Below, piece by piece: positions 44,410 through 52,541 of a stretch of 64,000 nt of DNA. How positions within the stretch are numbered: position 1 is the stretch's first letter; each line of letters opens with the position of its first letter. Location: the NCBI RefSeq assembly GCF_020037125.1, contig NZ_JAIQDG010000043.1, forward strand, positions 1-64,000. Direction: 5' to 3'. This DNA is from Myxococcus sp. RHSTA-1-4. Lineage in GTDB: Bacteria; Myxococcota; Myxococcia; Myxococcales; Myxococcaceae. Position numbers and translations under genes: made by a program. The notes under the pieces are model-generated. The model saw only the letters and a program-made list of their open reading frames with translations. It did not search any database and was not told the origin of the DNA.

Positions 44410-45567
44410 ATGCACGACACCCGCCTCCTGGTGACCTCCATCGTTCGTATCTCCGGCATTGGGGAGAGCAGCGGGTACGTGCGCCTCGTCAGCCGGAAGG
44501 AGCGCCGGGTCCTGGCAACGTGGCCCACGCCGGAGAGCCCCTACCGCCAGTTCGATCTCAATCCGCGGGGCGGGCTCCGGGGCGGACGCGGCATCGGTGC
44601 GGACTCGGAGCGGGTGGTCATCGCCATGACGGATCGCCTCTTCGTTTTTGATCGCTCCTGGCGGCAGGTGGGTGAGCTGACGCATCCGCTGTTCGGCGAG
44701 GTGCACGACATCCTCGTGGAGCAGGACGGCGTCTGGGTGACGGCCAGCGCCTCGGACCGGTTGGTCAAGCTGGGCTGGGACGGGACGCTGCTGCGATCAT
44801 GGAGCTGGCGGGATGACCCGGCCCTCGTCGAAGCGCTGGAGCTGCACGACGCGCCCGCGGACGACGCCAACGCCGACTATCGCGATCCGCGCCAGCTCCC
44901 TCCCGTCTACGACTTCGTCCACCTGAACGGCGTGTCCCGCGCCCCGGAAGGGCTGCTGCTGTCCTTCGGCTTCGTCGCCTCCAGCGTCACGCGGCGGCTC
45001 CAGCGGGTGCTGGGCCTGCCCGGGGTGCTCCTCAAGAAGCTGGGCTTCGACACGGGCATGTCACGTCCCTCGCGGACGTTCGCGTTGCGCTTCCTGTCCT
45101 CGCGGATCTCCACCTCGTCCTGGCATGGCGTCCTCCTGCCGGACCAGGGAGCCGCGCGTCTCGTCACCCGGATGGACGGCGTCAAGATTCCCAACCACAA
45201 CCTGCTGCGGCACGGGGACGCCTTCGTCTTCAACGACACCCACTCCAGCCACCTCGTGCGGCGGGCGGTGGATGGGAGCCGGACGGAGCAGGTGCGGGTT
45301 CCGGGAAGCCCGGCGTTCGCCCGGGGACTGGCCCCGCTGGGGGGGAGCCGGTTCGCCGTCGGCAGCCAGCGCCCCGCGGCGCTGTACGAGATCGACTTCG
45401 ACGACCTGAGCTGCGAGCCACTCTGCGAGCTGAGCACGCACCCGCACGAATGTGTCTACGGAATCCATGCCGTGCCGGACGGCTTCGGTGAGCCGCCCGC
45501 CCGGCTCTTCGAGAGCGCGGCCCCGCCGAAGGACGCGGGGCCCTGGGAGCAGGCGCGCGTGGCGTGA
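44410..45567 (+). CDS. Unrecognised protein, propeller-like
   Basis: 385 residues that I do not recognise with confidence. The sequence shows repeated short beta-rich units in which a turn follows a hydrophobic strand (GEVHDILVEQDGVWVTASASDRLVKL; LPDQGAARLVTRMDG; GDAFVFNDTHSSHLVRRAVDG; LGGSRFAVGSQRPAALYEID), which resembles a beta-propeller or NHL-like fold. There is no signal peptide, membrane segment or obvious catalytic motif. ATG 44410 is preceded by CGGAG. It sits alone between a methyltransferase and the diaminopropionate genes. It could be a tailoring enzyme, a binding or scaffold protein, or unrelated; I infer no function. Confidence 0.7.
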   Translation: MHDTRLLVTSIVRISGIGESSGYVRLVSRKERRVLATWPTPESPYRQFDLNPRGGLRGGRGIGADSERVVIAMTDRLFVFDRSWRQVGELTHPLFGEVHDILVEQDGVWVTASASDRLVKLGWDGTLLRSWSWRDDPALVEALELHDAPADDANADYRDPRQLPPVYDFVHLNGVSRAPEGLLLSFGFVASSVTRRLQRVLGLPGVLLKKLGFDTGMSRPSRTFALRFLSSRISTSSWHGVLLPDQGAARLVTRMDGVKIPNHNLLRHGDAFVFNDTHSSHLVRRAVDGSRTEQVRVPGSPAFARGLAPLGGSRFAVGSQRPAALYEIDFDDLSCEPLCELSTHPHECVYGIHAVPDGFGEPPARLFESAAPPKDAGPWEQARVA

Positions 45568-45582
45568 GCCCGCGCGCTCGGC

Positions 45583-46596
45583 TCAGCGCTTCAGCTCGAA
45601 GAAGAAGTCGGGCACGCGCAGCGCCTTGCCCTCGGCCACGGCGCGCTCGTAGACCCAGTGGCCCACCGCGAGGTCCAGCACCCCGAGCCCGAAGGGGCTG
45701 AAGAGGACCGGACGCGAGCGGTCCACCTTGCACTCGCCGCGGATGAGCTGGGCCAGCGTGCCGGTGACGAAGCCACGGCCGCCGGTGAGCTTCTCCGCCA
45801 GGTGCGGCGACGTGTTCGCCTTCATGACGTGCTCCACGTCATCGACGATGTTGTACGAGCGCAGGAGCAGCTCGGGCGCGATGTCCCGCAGGGAGATGTG
45901 GAGCACCACGGGGTTGTGCGCCAGCAGCTCCGGGTCGTGGATGTGGGGCGTGGCGGCCGTGGTGGCCAGGACGATGACGTCGCTGCGCCGCAGGCACGTG
46001 TTCAGGTCCGGAGCCGAGCCCACGCGCTGGTGGCGGCCGGGGATGCACACCTCGCGGGCGAAGCGCTCCGACTCGCCGGGGGTACTGTCGTGGAGGAGGA
46101 CCTCGTCCACCTCCCAGCCGGACTGCATGAAGAACTGGTAGATGTAGCGGGCGATGAGGCCGTTGCCGACGATGCCCAGGCAGCGGGCCTTGCGCTGGCC
46201 GCCGTTCATCCACTGCGCGCCCAGCACGGCCGAGCCGGCGGTGCGCGCCGCGGAGATGATGGAGGACTCCAGGCACGCGAACGGATAACCCGTGTCGTAG
46301 CTGTTGAGGATGAGCACCGCCGAGGCGCGCGGGAAGCCGCGCTGCACGTTGGACGGGTAGCTGGCAATCCACTTGATGCCGGACACGTCCACGTCGCCGC
46401 CCAGGTAGGCCGGGAGGGCGATGATGCGGGCGTCGGGCTTCTCGGGGAAGCGGAGGAAGTAGCTGTCCGGGTTGACGGAGCGGCCGTCCTGGTGCGTGAG
46501 GTAGGCCGCCTCCACGCGGCGGATGCACTCGGCCACGTCGCCATGGATGACGTCGTGAGCCACCTTGCCGGAGATGATGGAGAAGTCGAAGCTCAT
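45583..46596 (-). CDS. sbnB: SbnB-like N-(2-amino-2-carboxyethyl)-L-glutamate dehydrogenase
   Basis: 337 residues of the ornithine cyclodeaminase/mu-crystallin superfamily. In the staphyloferrin B pathway SbnB oxidatively cleaves the SbnA product with NAD to give L-2,3-diaminopropionate and 2-oxoglutarate. Visible here: the nucleotide-binding loop GIVGNGLIARYI, the preceding GAQWMNGGQRKARC segment and HISLRDIAPELLL. I chose ATG 46596 because the protein then begins MSFDFSIISG and is almost the length of SbnB; ATG 46632 would add 12 residues overlapping sbnA. It lies 14 bp downstream of the sbnA stop. The pairing with SbnA makes the assignment much firmer than the superfamily alone would. Confidence 0.9.
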   Translation of the reverse strand: MSFDFSIISGKVAHDVIHGDVAECIRRVEAAYLTHQDGRSVNPDSYFLRFPEKPDARIIALPAYLGGDVDVSGIKWIASYPSNVQRGFPRASAVLILNSYDTGYPFACLESSIISAARTAGSAVLGAQWMNGGQRKARCLGIVGNGLIARYIYQFFMQSGWEVDEVLLHDSTPGESERFAREVCIPGRHQRVGSAPDLNTCLRRSDVIVLATTAATPHIHDPELLAHNPVVLHISLRDIAPELLLRSYNIVDDVEHVMKANTSPHLAEKLTGGRGFVTGTLAQLIRGECKVDRSRPVLFSPFGLGVLDLAVGHWVYERAVAEGKALRVPDFFFELKR

Positions 46597-46610
46597 GTGG
46601 CGGGTGTCGC

Positions 46611-47564
46611 CTACTCGAGGCGAGATGTCCACTGGGGGTTGTAGAGGGTTTCGAGGTAGGCCGCCCCGCCGTCCGCGCAGAGGAAGAGGACGTTGGGCGG
46701 CGTGAGCGAGCGCATCTTCGGGAGGTAGCGCTTGACGGCGGCGTACGCCGAGCCGGACGAGCCGCCGACGAAGAGGCCATGGCGCCGCAGCAGCTCCTGG
46801 CAGGCCTGGGCCGTCTCGCTCTCCGGAACGCGCACGACGTCGTCGATGCGCGCCTGTTTCACCAGGTCGGGGACGATGCTGGCGCCGATGCCGGGGATGT
46901 GCCGCTTGCGAGGCGTGCCGCCGAAGATGACCGAGCCCTCGGCGTCCACGGCGATGATTCTCACCGAGGGGAACTTCTCCTTGAGCCGGTGAGACACGCC
47001 GGAGATGGTGCCGCCGGTGCTGACGCCCAGGAAGACGTAGTCCAGCGTGGTGAAGGCGCGGGCAATCTCCTCGCCCGTGAGCCGGTAGTGGGCCTCGAGC
47101 GCATCCGGATTGCCGTACTGGTTGGTCCAGTAGGCGCCCGGGGTGCTGTCCACCAGCTCCTTCACCTTGGCCAGCCGCGTCTTGAGGAATCCGCCGGTGT
47201 CGTCGCGCTGCTCCACCTTGACGACACGCTCGCAGAGCCGCCGCAGGGAGGACTCATAACCCGGGGTGATGTTCGGATCGATGACCGGAACGAAGGACAG
47301 CCCGAGCAGCCGGCAGTACGAGGCCAGGGCGTTGGCGAAGTTCCCCGAGGAGGACTCGACGATGGTGCTGCCGGAGTCGATCTGCCCGCGCTCCAGCGCG
47401 GACTTGAGCAGCCAGTACGCGGGCCGGTCCTTCACACTGCCAATGGGGTTGTGCCCCTCCAGCTTCGCGTAGAGGTTGATGCCCTCGTACTTCAGGGGCA
47501 GCACGGGAGTCTCCCGGAGGAGCGCCCCCAGGGTCGCCATGCGTTGCGCCAGCTCGTTGGACAT
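46611..47564 (-). CDS. sbnA: SbnA-like PLP-dependent N-(2-amino-2-carboxyethyl)-L-glutamate synthase
   Basis: 317-residue fold-type II PLP enzyme of the cysteine synthase family. SbnA condenses O-phospho-L-serine with L-glutamate to form ACEGA, which SbnB converts to diaminopropionate. Visible: PLP lysine in GSVKDRPA (about residue 45), the substrate loop ESSSGNFANA (about 70-79) and the phosphate-binding GVSTGGTISG (about 180-189). First gene of a two-gene minus-strand operon with sbnB. An ordinary cysteine synthase is the alternative, but adjacency to an SbnB-like gene inside an NRPS locus favours diaminopropionate supply for the assembly line. Confidence 0.9.
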   Translation of the reverse strand: MSNELAQRMATLGALLRETPVLPLKYEGINLYAKLEGHNPIGSVKDRPAYWLLKSALERGQIDSGSTIVESSSGNFANALASYCRLLGLSFVPVIDPNITPGYESSLRRLCERVVKVEQRDDTGGFLKTRLAKVKELVDSTPGAYWTNQYGNPDALEAHYRLTGEEIARAFTTLDYVFLGVSTGGTISGVSHRLKEKFPSVRIIAVDAEGSVIFGGTPRKRHIPGIGASIVPDLVKQARIDDVVRVPESETAQACQELLRRHGLFVGGSSGSAYAAVKRYLPKMRSLTPPNVLFLCADGGAAYLETLYNPQWTSRLE

Positions 47565-47686
47565 CTCATCACTCGTTCGGCCAGTCTCTCTTCGGCCGAC
47601 TGTCGTCCGTTGGATATGACGACACGGGTGTATTTATTCGGCTCAGGGTGGATTTGTATAGAGCCCCCACCGAATCAGGAGTCTGT
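47565..47686. promoter_or_regulatory. Divergent promoter region, sbnAB / threonine synthase
   Basis: 122 bp between divergent starts. TTCGGCC occurs at 47576-47582 and 47591-47597 (15 bp apart), and TTCGGC again at 47637-47642, a possible operator series. ATTTGTAT at 47652-47659 followed by GAGCCC resembles the element before the gene at 44410. AGGAG lies 5 nt before ATG 47687. No promoter boxes can be assigned firmly. Confidence 0.4.
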
Positions 47687-48925
47687 ATGTCGCAGGAGCA
47701 CATGACCGCGCTGCGCTGCGTCCATTGTGGACAACGCCACCCCGTGGACGCGGTCGCGTACACGTGCCCGCACTGCGGCATCGAGGGCATCCTCGATGTG
47801 GAGTACGACTACAACGAGGTGGCGGGCACGCTGACCCGGGAGGCGCTGGCGGCGCGGCCCCTGAATCAGTGGCGCTACGAGGAGCTGCTGCCGCTCGACG
47901 CCCGGGCGGAGCGGCCCGCGCTGCACGTGGGGATGACGCCGGTGTACGAGTCCCCTGCCCTGGCGCGGGACGTGGGGCTGGAGCGGCTGGTGCTGAAGGA
48001 CGAGGGCCGCAACCCGACGGGTTCGTTCAAGGACCGCTCGAGCGCGCTGGCGGTGATGAAGGCGCGGGAGGCGGGGCGGGACACGGTGGCGTGCGCGTCG
48101 GCCGGTAACGCGGCGGCGTCACTCGCGGGCTTCGCGGCGGTGATGGGGGTGCGGAGCGTCATCTTCGTGCCCCAGCGGACGCCGGAGCCGAAGCTGGCGC
48201 AGCTCCTGGTGACGGGGGCTCGGGTCCTTCGGGTGGAAGGCAGTTATGACGACGCGTACTGGCTCTGTCAGGCCGCGTGCGAGCGGTACGGCTGGTACAA
48301 CCGCAACTGCGCCATCAACCCCTACCTGGTCGAGGGAAAGAAGACTGCGGGCCTGGAGCTGGCGGAGCAGCTCGGCGCGCGGATGACGGACTGGGTGGCG
48401 GTGTCCGTGGGGGATGGCTGCACGCTCGCGGGCATCTGGAAGGGCCTGAAGGAGATGAAGCGGCTGGGCCTCATCGAGCGGCTGCCGCGGATGATGGGCG
48501 TTCAGGCGGCGGGCGCGGCCCCCGTGGCGGCGGCGATGGAGACCGGTGCGCTGAAGCCCATGGAGGCGCGGACGCTGGCGGACTCCATCGCGGTGGGCTG
48601 GCCCCGCAACTGGCGCAAGGCGGTTGACGCAGTGCGCGAGTCCGGGGGCTGCTTCGTGAGCGTGGAGGACGCGGAGATGCTCGCGGCGCAGGGACAGCTG
48701 GCGCGGAGGACGGGGGTCTTCGCGGAGCCCGCGGCGGCGGCGGCCCTGGCGGGACTGGTGCGCGCCGTCCGTGAGAAGCGCGTGGACCCGGCGGAGAGCG
48801 CGACCGTGGTCGTCACCGGGCATGGCTTGAAGGACGTGCGCACGGCGATGCAGGCCCTGGAGGCACCGTTGGACGTGGCGCCCCGCGTCGAAGCAATGGA
48901 GGCGCTGCTCGCGCGAATAGGGTGA
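47687..48925 (+). CDS. thrC: Threonine synthase
   Basis: 412-residue fold-type II PLP enzyme that converts O-phosphohomoserine to threonine. The N terminus carries a zinc-ribbon-like pair of Cys-x2-Cys motifs (CVHCG and CPHCG), seen in some threonine synthases. The PLP lysine lies in NPTGSFKDRSSALA (about residue 120), followed by CASAGNAAASLAGFAA and a VSVGDGCTLAGIWKG phosphate loop. I chose ATG 47687 because AGGAG precedes it; GTG 47648 lacks a comparable site. One A domain of the large NRPS has a Thr pocket, so this gene may boost Thr supply. Other readings are a resistant copy protecting the host from a threonine synthase inhibitor, or a homologue with altered chemistry. Confidence 0.87.
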   Translation: MSQEHMTALRCVHCGQRHPVDAVAYTCPHCGIEGILDVEYDYNEVAGTLTREALAARPLNQWRYEELLPLDARAERPALHVGMTPVYESPALARDVGLERLVLKDEGRNPTGSFKDRSSALAVMKAREAGRDTVACASAGNAAASLAGFAAVMGVRSVIFVPQRTPEPKLAQLLVTGARVLRVEGSYDDAYWLCQAACERYGWYNRNCAINPYLVEGKKTAGLELAEQLGARMTDWVAVSVGDGCTLAGIWKGLKEMKRLGLIERLPRMMGVQAAGAAPVAAAMETGALKPMEARTLADSIAVGWPRNWRKAVDAVRESGGCFVSVEDAEMLAAQGQLARRTGVFAEPAAAAALAGLVRAVREKRVDPAESATVVVTGHGLKDVRTAMQALEAPLDVAPRVEAMEALLARIG

Positions 48926-49046
48926 CGGCGTCACAGCGGCCAGACGCTTGACCTACGGGAAACCCACGATTTCTCGTGCTCCACCCAACAACGTTGACTT
49001 ATCAGCCATATCGGATTCTAACCCTCCCACTGAATCCGGCGCCTCG
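48926..49046 (+). promoter_or_regulatory. Promoter/leader region of the right-hand NRPS-PKS operon
   Basis: 121-bp spacer before the FAAL gene. TTGACT at 48994-48999 matches a -35 box well; a plausible but poor -10 (TTCTAA, 49016-49021) follows at 16 bp. The sequence just before the start (GGATT...CCCAC.GAATC.GG) loosely resembles the leader before the threonine synthase gene. The assignment rests on position plus the -35-like hexamer. Confidence 0.4.
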
Positions 49047-52000
49047 ATGAGTTTCCTGCAAACCCTAGAAACGCGTGCGGCTTCGAGTCCCGAGTCGCTG
49101 GCCTTCACCTTCTTGTCCGATGGAGAGTCCGAAGAGACTCACCTGACCTACGGACAGGTGCTTCAGCGCACACGCGAGGTCGGCGGGCTGCTGCAGGAGG
49201 CGGGCGCGCGCGGCGAGCGCGTGTTGCTGCTGTTCCCTCCGGGGCTGGACTACCTCATCGCCTTCCTCGGCTGCATGCAGGCGGGGGCGGTCGCGGTTCC
49301 CGCCTACCCGCCGGACCCGTCGCGCCTGGGCCGCACGCTGCCCCGGCTGGACGCGCTGACCGCCGACGCGCAGGCGCGCTTCGTGCTGGCACCCGCGTTC
49401 ATTCGCGACATGGCCGGCGAGTTCTTCGACCAGGCCGGCGCGCTCGCCAGCGCGCGGTGGCTGGCCATCGAGGACGCGGGACCCGCGCACGCGAGCGGCT
49501 GGAAGGACCCGGGGGCGACTCCGGAGACGGTGGCCTTCCTCCAGTACACGTCGGGGTCCACCGGCTCGCCGCGCGGCGTGGTGCTCACCCACGCCAACCT
49601 CATCCACAACTCGAACGCCATCCAGCGCTGCTTCGAGCACGACTCGCGCAGCGTGGGCGTCATCTGGCTGCCGCCCTACCACGACATGGGGCTCATCGGC
49701 GGCATCCTGCAGCCGCTGCACGCCGGCTTCCCCGTCGTGCTGATGTCGCCGCTGGACTTCCTGGCGCGCCCGATGCGCTGGCTCCAGGCGGTGTCGCGCT
49801 ACCGCGCCACCACCAGCGGCGGGCCCAACTTCGCCTATGAGTTGTGCGTCCGGAAGGCCACTCCCGAGCAGATCGCGCAGCTCGACCTGAGCTCGTGGAG
49901 CCTGGCCTTCAACGGCGCGGAGCCCCTGCACCCCGCCACGCTCCAGCGCTTCTACGAGACGTTCGCCCCCTGTGGTTTCCGCCCCGAGGCGATGTATCCC
50001 TGTTACGGGCTGGCCGAGGGGACGCTCATCGCCTCCGGAGGAAGGAAGGCGGCGCTCCCCGTGCAGCGCGCCTTCCGCAAGGACGCGCTGGAGCGCGACG
50101 AGGCCCTCTCCGTGCCCGCCACGGAGGAAGGCGCGCTGCACCTGGTGGGCTGTGGCACGCGCCTGCCGGACCAGGAGCTGCTCATCGTGGATCCGCGGAG
50201 CCGGCTCCCGCTGCCCGAGGGCCGGGTCGGCGAGGTCTGGCTGCGCGGGCCCAGCGTCGCCCAGGGCTACTGGAGCCGCCCCGAGGAGACGGAGGCCACC
50301 TTCCGCGCACGCCGCGCCGATGACGCCGCGGCAGGCCCCTACCTGCGCACCGGTGACCTGGGCTTCCTCCAGGAAGGCGAGCTGTTCGTCACCGGCCGCC
50401 TCAAGGACCTCATCATCGTCCGGGGCCGCAACCACTACCCGCATGACCTGGAGCGGACCGCCGTCGCGTGTCACCCCGCCCTGAGGCCCGGATGCTCCGC
50501 GGCCTTCGGCGTGGAGGCGGAAGGCGGCGAGCAGCTCGTGCTGGTGCAGGAGGTGGACACGCGCAAGGCGTTCGACGCGGCGGCCCTGGCGGAGAGCATT
50601 CGCCAGGCCGTGGCCGCGGAGCATGGCGTCCTCCTCCACGCGGTGGTGCTCATCGAGCCCGGCAGCCTGCCCAAGACGTCGAGCGGCAAGGTGCAGCGGC
50701 GCGCGAGCAAGGCGGCCTGGCTGGCCGGGCAGCTCTCGGTGGTGGCCAGTGACGTCCGGGCGGCGGAGGCGGAAGGGGCCGCGGAGTCTTCGGGTGCACC
50801 CGAGCTGCCGCCGCTGGCCGAGCTGCGCGCCCTGCCCCGCGACGCGCGCGAGGAGCGGCTCGTTTCGTGGCTGCTGGCTCGCGCCGCGACGGCGCTCCGG
50901 GTGCCCGCCTCGCGCATCGACCGGGCCGCGCCGCTCGTCCAGCTCGGCCTGGACTCGCTGGGCTCGGTGGAGCTGCGCGCGGACATCGAGAGTGCGCTCG
51001 GCGTCTCCATTCCCCTGCCGGAGCTGCTGGGCGGCCTCACCTTCGAGGAGCTGTCGCGGCGGTGTCAGGAGTCCCTGGAGAGCGGCCCGGGCGCGATGCT
51101 CCGGCCGGCCCCGGTGCCCCGCGGCGTGGACCTGCCGCTGTCGTACCCGCAGGAGGACATGTGGCTCGCCTCGCGGCTGGATGCCAGCGGCGGCGGCTAC
51201 AACATCTCCGCGGCGCTGAGCCTGCGGGGCGACCCGCGGCCGGCCTGGCTGGAGGCCGCCTTCCTCGAAATCGTCCGCCGCCACGAAGCGCTGCGGACCT
51301 GCTTCCCCGAGGTGGATGGCAGGCCGGTGCAGCGCATCCTGCCCCCCACGCCCATCCCGCTGCCGGTGGAGGACCTGCGCACGCTCGACGCGGCCGCACG
51401 CGAGGCCCGGGTCCAGCAGGCGGCGGTGGAAGAGGCACGCGCGCCCTTCGCGCTCCAGCACGGTCCCCTGCTCCGCGCGCGCCTGCTGCGGCTGGAGGAC
51501 TCGCGGTACGTGCTGCTCTTCACGGTGCACCACATCGCCGCGGACGGCTGGTCCATGCGCCTGCTCATCCAGGAGCTGACCGCCCTCTACTCCTCCTTCC
51601 AGAATGACGCGCCGCCCGCGCTTCCGCCCCTGCCGTACCAGTACGCGGACTTCGCGGTGTGGCAGCGCCAGCGGCTGGCGGGAGAGCACCTGGAGTCGCT
51701 GCTCGCGTGGTGGCGCGCGGAGGTGGCCGGGCTCCCCACCGAGCTGAAGCTGCCCACGGACCGCGAGCCCGCGGGCCCGCCGGACGCGCGCGGCGGCACG
51801 CTGAGCGTGTTGCTGCCCCCGGAGCTGCTGGCGCGGCTGCAAGGCGCGTGCGCCAGCCACGGCGTGACGCCGTTCATGTGGATGCTCGCGGGCTTCCAGA
51901 CGCTGCTGGCGCGCACCACCGGCCAGGAGGACGTGCCGGTGGGCGTGGCCGACCTGGGCCGCGGCGCCCCCGGCTCCGAGCGCCTCATCGGCAACTTCGT

Positions 52001-52541
52001 CAACATGTTGGTGCTGCGCACGCGGCTCGGCGGAGACCCGCCCTTCGCCGAGGTGCTGCGCCGGGTGAAGGCGTCCTCGCTGGGCGCCGCCGCCCACGCC
52101 GAGCTGCCCTTCGAGCAGCTCGCGCGCGGCCGTCCGCCCCTGTTCCGCGCCGCCTTCGGCACCCAGAACCAGCCGCGCGAGCGCCTGTCGCTGCCCGGCC
52201 TGGAAGTGGAGCCGCTCCTGTTCGACACCGGCGTGTCCCGCCTGGACCTCACGCTGTGGGCGTCCGAGACACCCGAGGGCCTGCGCTGCCACTGGACCTA
52301 CGCCTCGCGCCTGTTCGACGCGGCCAGCGTGGAGCGGCTGCACCGCCAGTTCGTGGGGCTGCTGGAGGCCACGCTGTCCCGCCCCGAGACGCGGCTGGCG
52401 GCCCTGCCCCTGGAGGCCGCGGATGACGCGACGGTGAAGGGCGCGCTGGGCAAGTTGGGCGCGCGGCGGCGGCGTGGCTCCGGGCCCGGCCCGGACGGAA
52501 GCAACACCCCCTCAGGCACACCCGGGAGTCACCAGCCATGA
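49047..52541 (+). CDS. FAAL-ACP-C lipid-loading protein
   Basis: 1164-residue starter protein of the right-hand line. The fatty acyl-AMP ligase (1-570, TSGSTG near 168, then the [13 protein letters not shown] block typical of FAALs) activates a fatty acid and loads it on an ACP (LGLDSL near 633). A complete C domain follows (LSYPQEDMW near 697, HHIAADGWS near 829) and then a basic, Ser/Pro-rich 40-residue tail, perhaps a docking region. There is no A domain, so the C domain must acylate an aminoacyl carrier on another protein, most simply the A-MT-T protein at 54747. I chose ATG 49047; the upstream frame to 48948 would add 33 residues with no family resemblance. Its stop overlaps the next start (ATGA). 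Confidence 0.93.
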   Translation: MSFLQTLETRAASSPESLAFTFLSDGESEETHLTYGQVLQRTREVGGLLQEAGARGERVLLLFPPGLDYLIAFLGCMQAGAVAVPAYPPDPSRLGRTLPRLDALTADAQARFVLAPAFIRDMAGEFFDQAGALASARWLAIEDAGPAHASGWKDPGATPETVAFLQYTSGSTGSPRGVVLTHANLIHNSNAIQRCFEHDSRSVGVIWLPPYHDMGLIGGILQPLHAGFPVVLMSPLDFLARPMRWLQAVSRYRATTSGGPNFAYELCVRKATPEQIAQLDLSSWSLAFNGAEPLHPATLQRFYETFAPCGFRPEAMYPCYGLAEGTLIASGGRKAALPVQRAFRKDALERDEALSVPATEEGALHLVGCGTRLPDQELLIVDPRSRLPLPEGRVGEVWLRGPSVAQGYWSRPEETEATFRARRADDAAAGPYLRTGDLGFLQEGELFVTGRLKDLIIVRGRNHYPHDLERTAVACHPALRPGCSAAFGVEAEGGEQLVLVQEVDTRKAFDAAALAESIRQAVAAEHGVLLHAVVLIEPGSLPKTSSGKVQRRASKAAWLAGQLSVVASDVRAAEAEGAAESSGAPELPPLAELRALPRDAREERLVSWLLARAATALRVPASRIDRAAPLVQLGLDSLGSVELRADIESALGVSIPLPELLGGLTFEELSRRCQESLESGPGAMLRPAPVPRGVDLPLSYPQEDMWLASRLDASGGGYNISAALSLRGDPRPAWLEAAFLEIVRRHEALRTCFPEVDGRPVQRILPPTPIPLPVEDLRTLDAAAREARVQQAAVEEARAPFALQHGPLLRARLLRLEDSRYVLLFTVHHIAADGWSMRLLIQELTALYSSFQNDAPPALPPLPYQYADFAVWQRQRLAGEHLESLLAWWRAEVAGLPTELKLPTDREPAGPPDARGGTLSVLLPPELLARLQGACASHGVTPFMWMLAGFQTLLARTTGQEDVPVGVADLGRGAPGSERLIGNFVNMLVLRTRLGGDPPFAEVLRRVKASSLGAAAHAELPFEQLARGRPPLFRAAFGTQNQPRERLSLPGLEVEPLLFDTGVSRLDLTLWASETPEGLRCHWTYASRLFDAASVERLHRQFVGLLEATLSRPETRLAALPLEAADDATVKGALGKLGARRRRGSGPGPDGSNTPSGTPGSHQP

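Noticed and set aside
45566-45584. Hairpin GAGCC-N9-GGCTC between convergent stops as a terminator
   Set aside because: Only 5 bp of stem, overlapping both stop codons; too weak to call.
46611-47564. Ordinary cysteine synthase
   Set aside because: The pairing with an SbnB-like dehydrogenase 14 bp downstream and the NRPS context fit diaminopropionate synthesis better.
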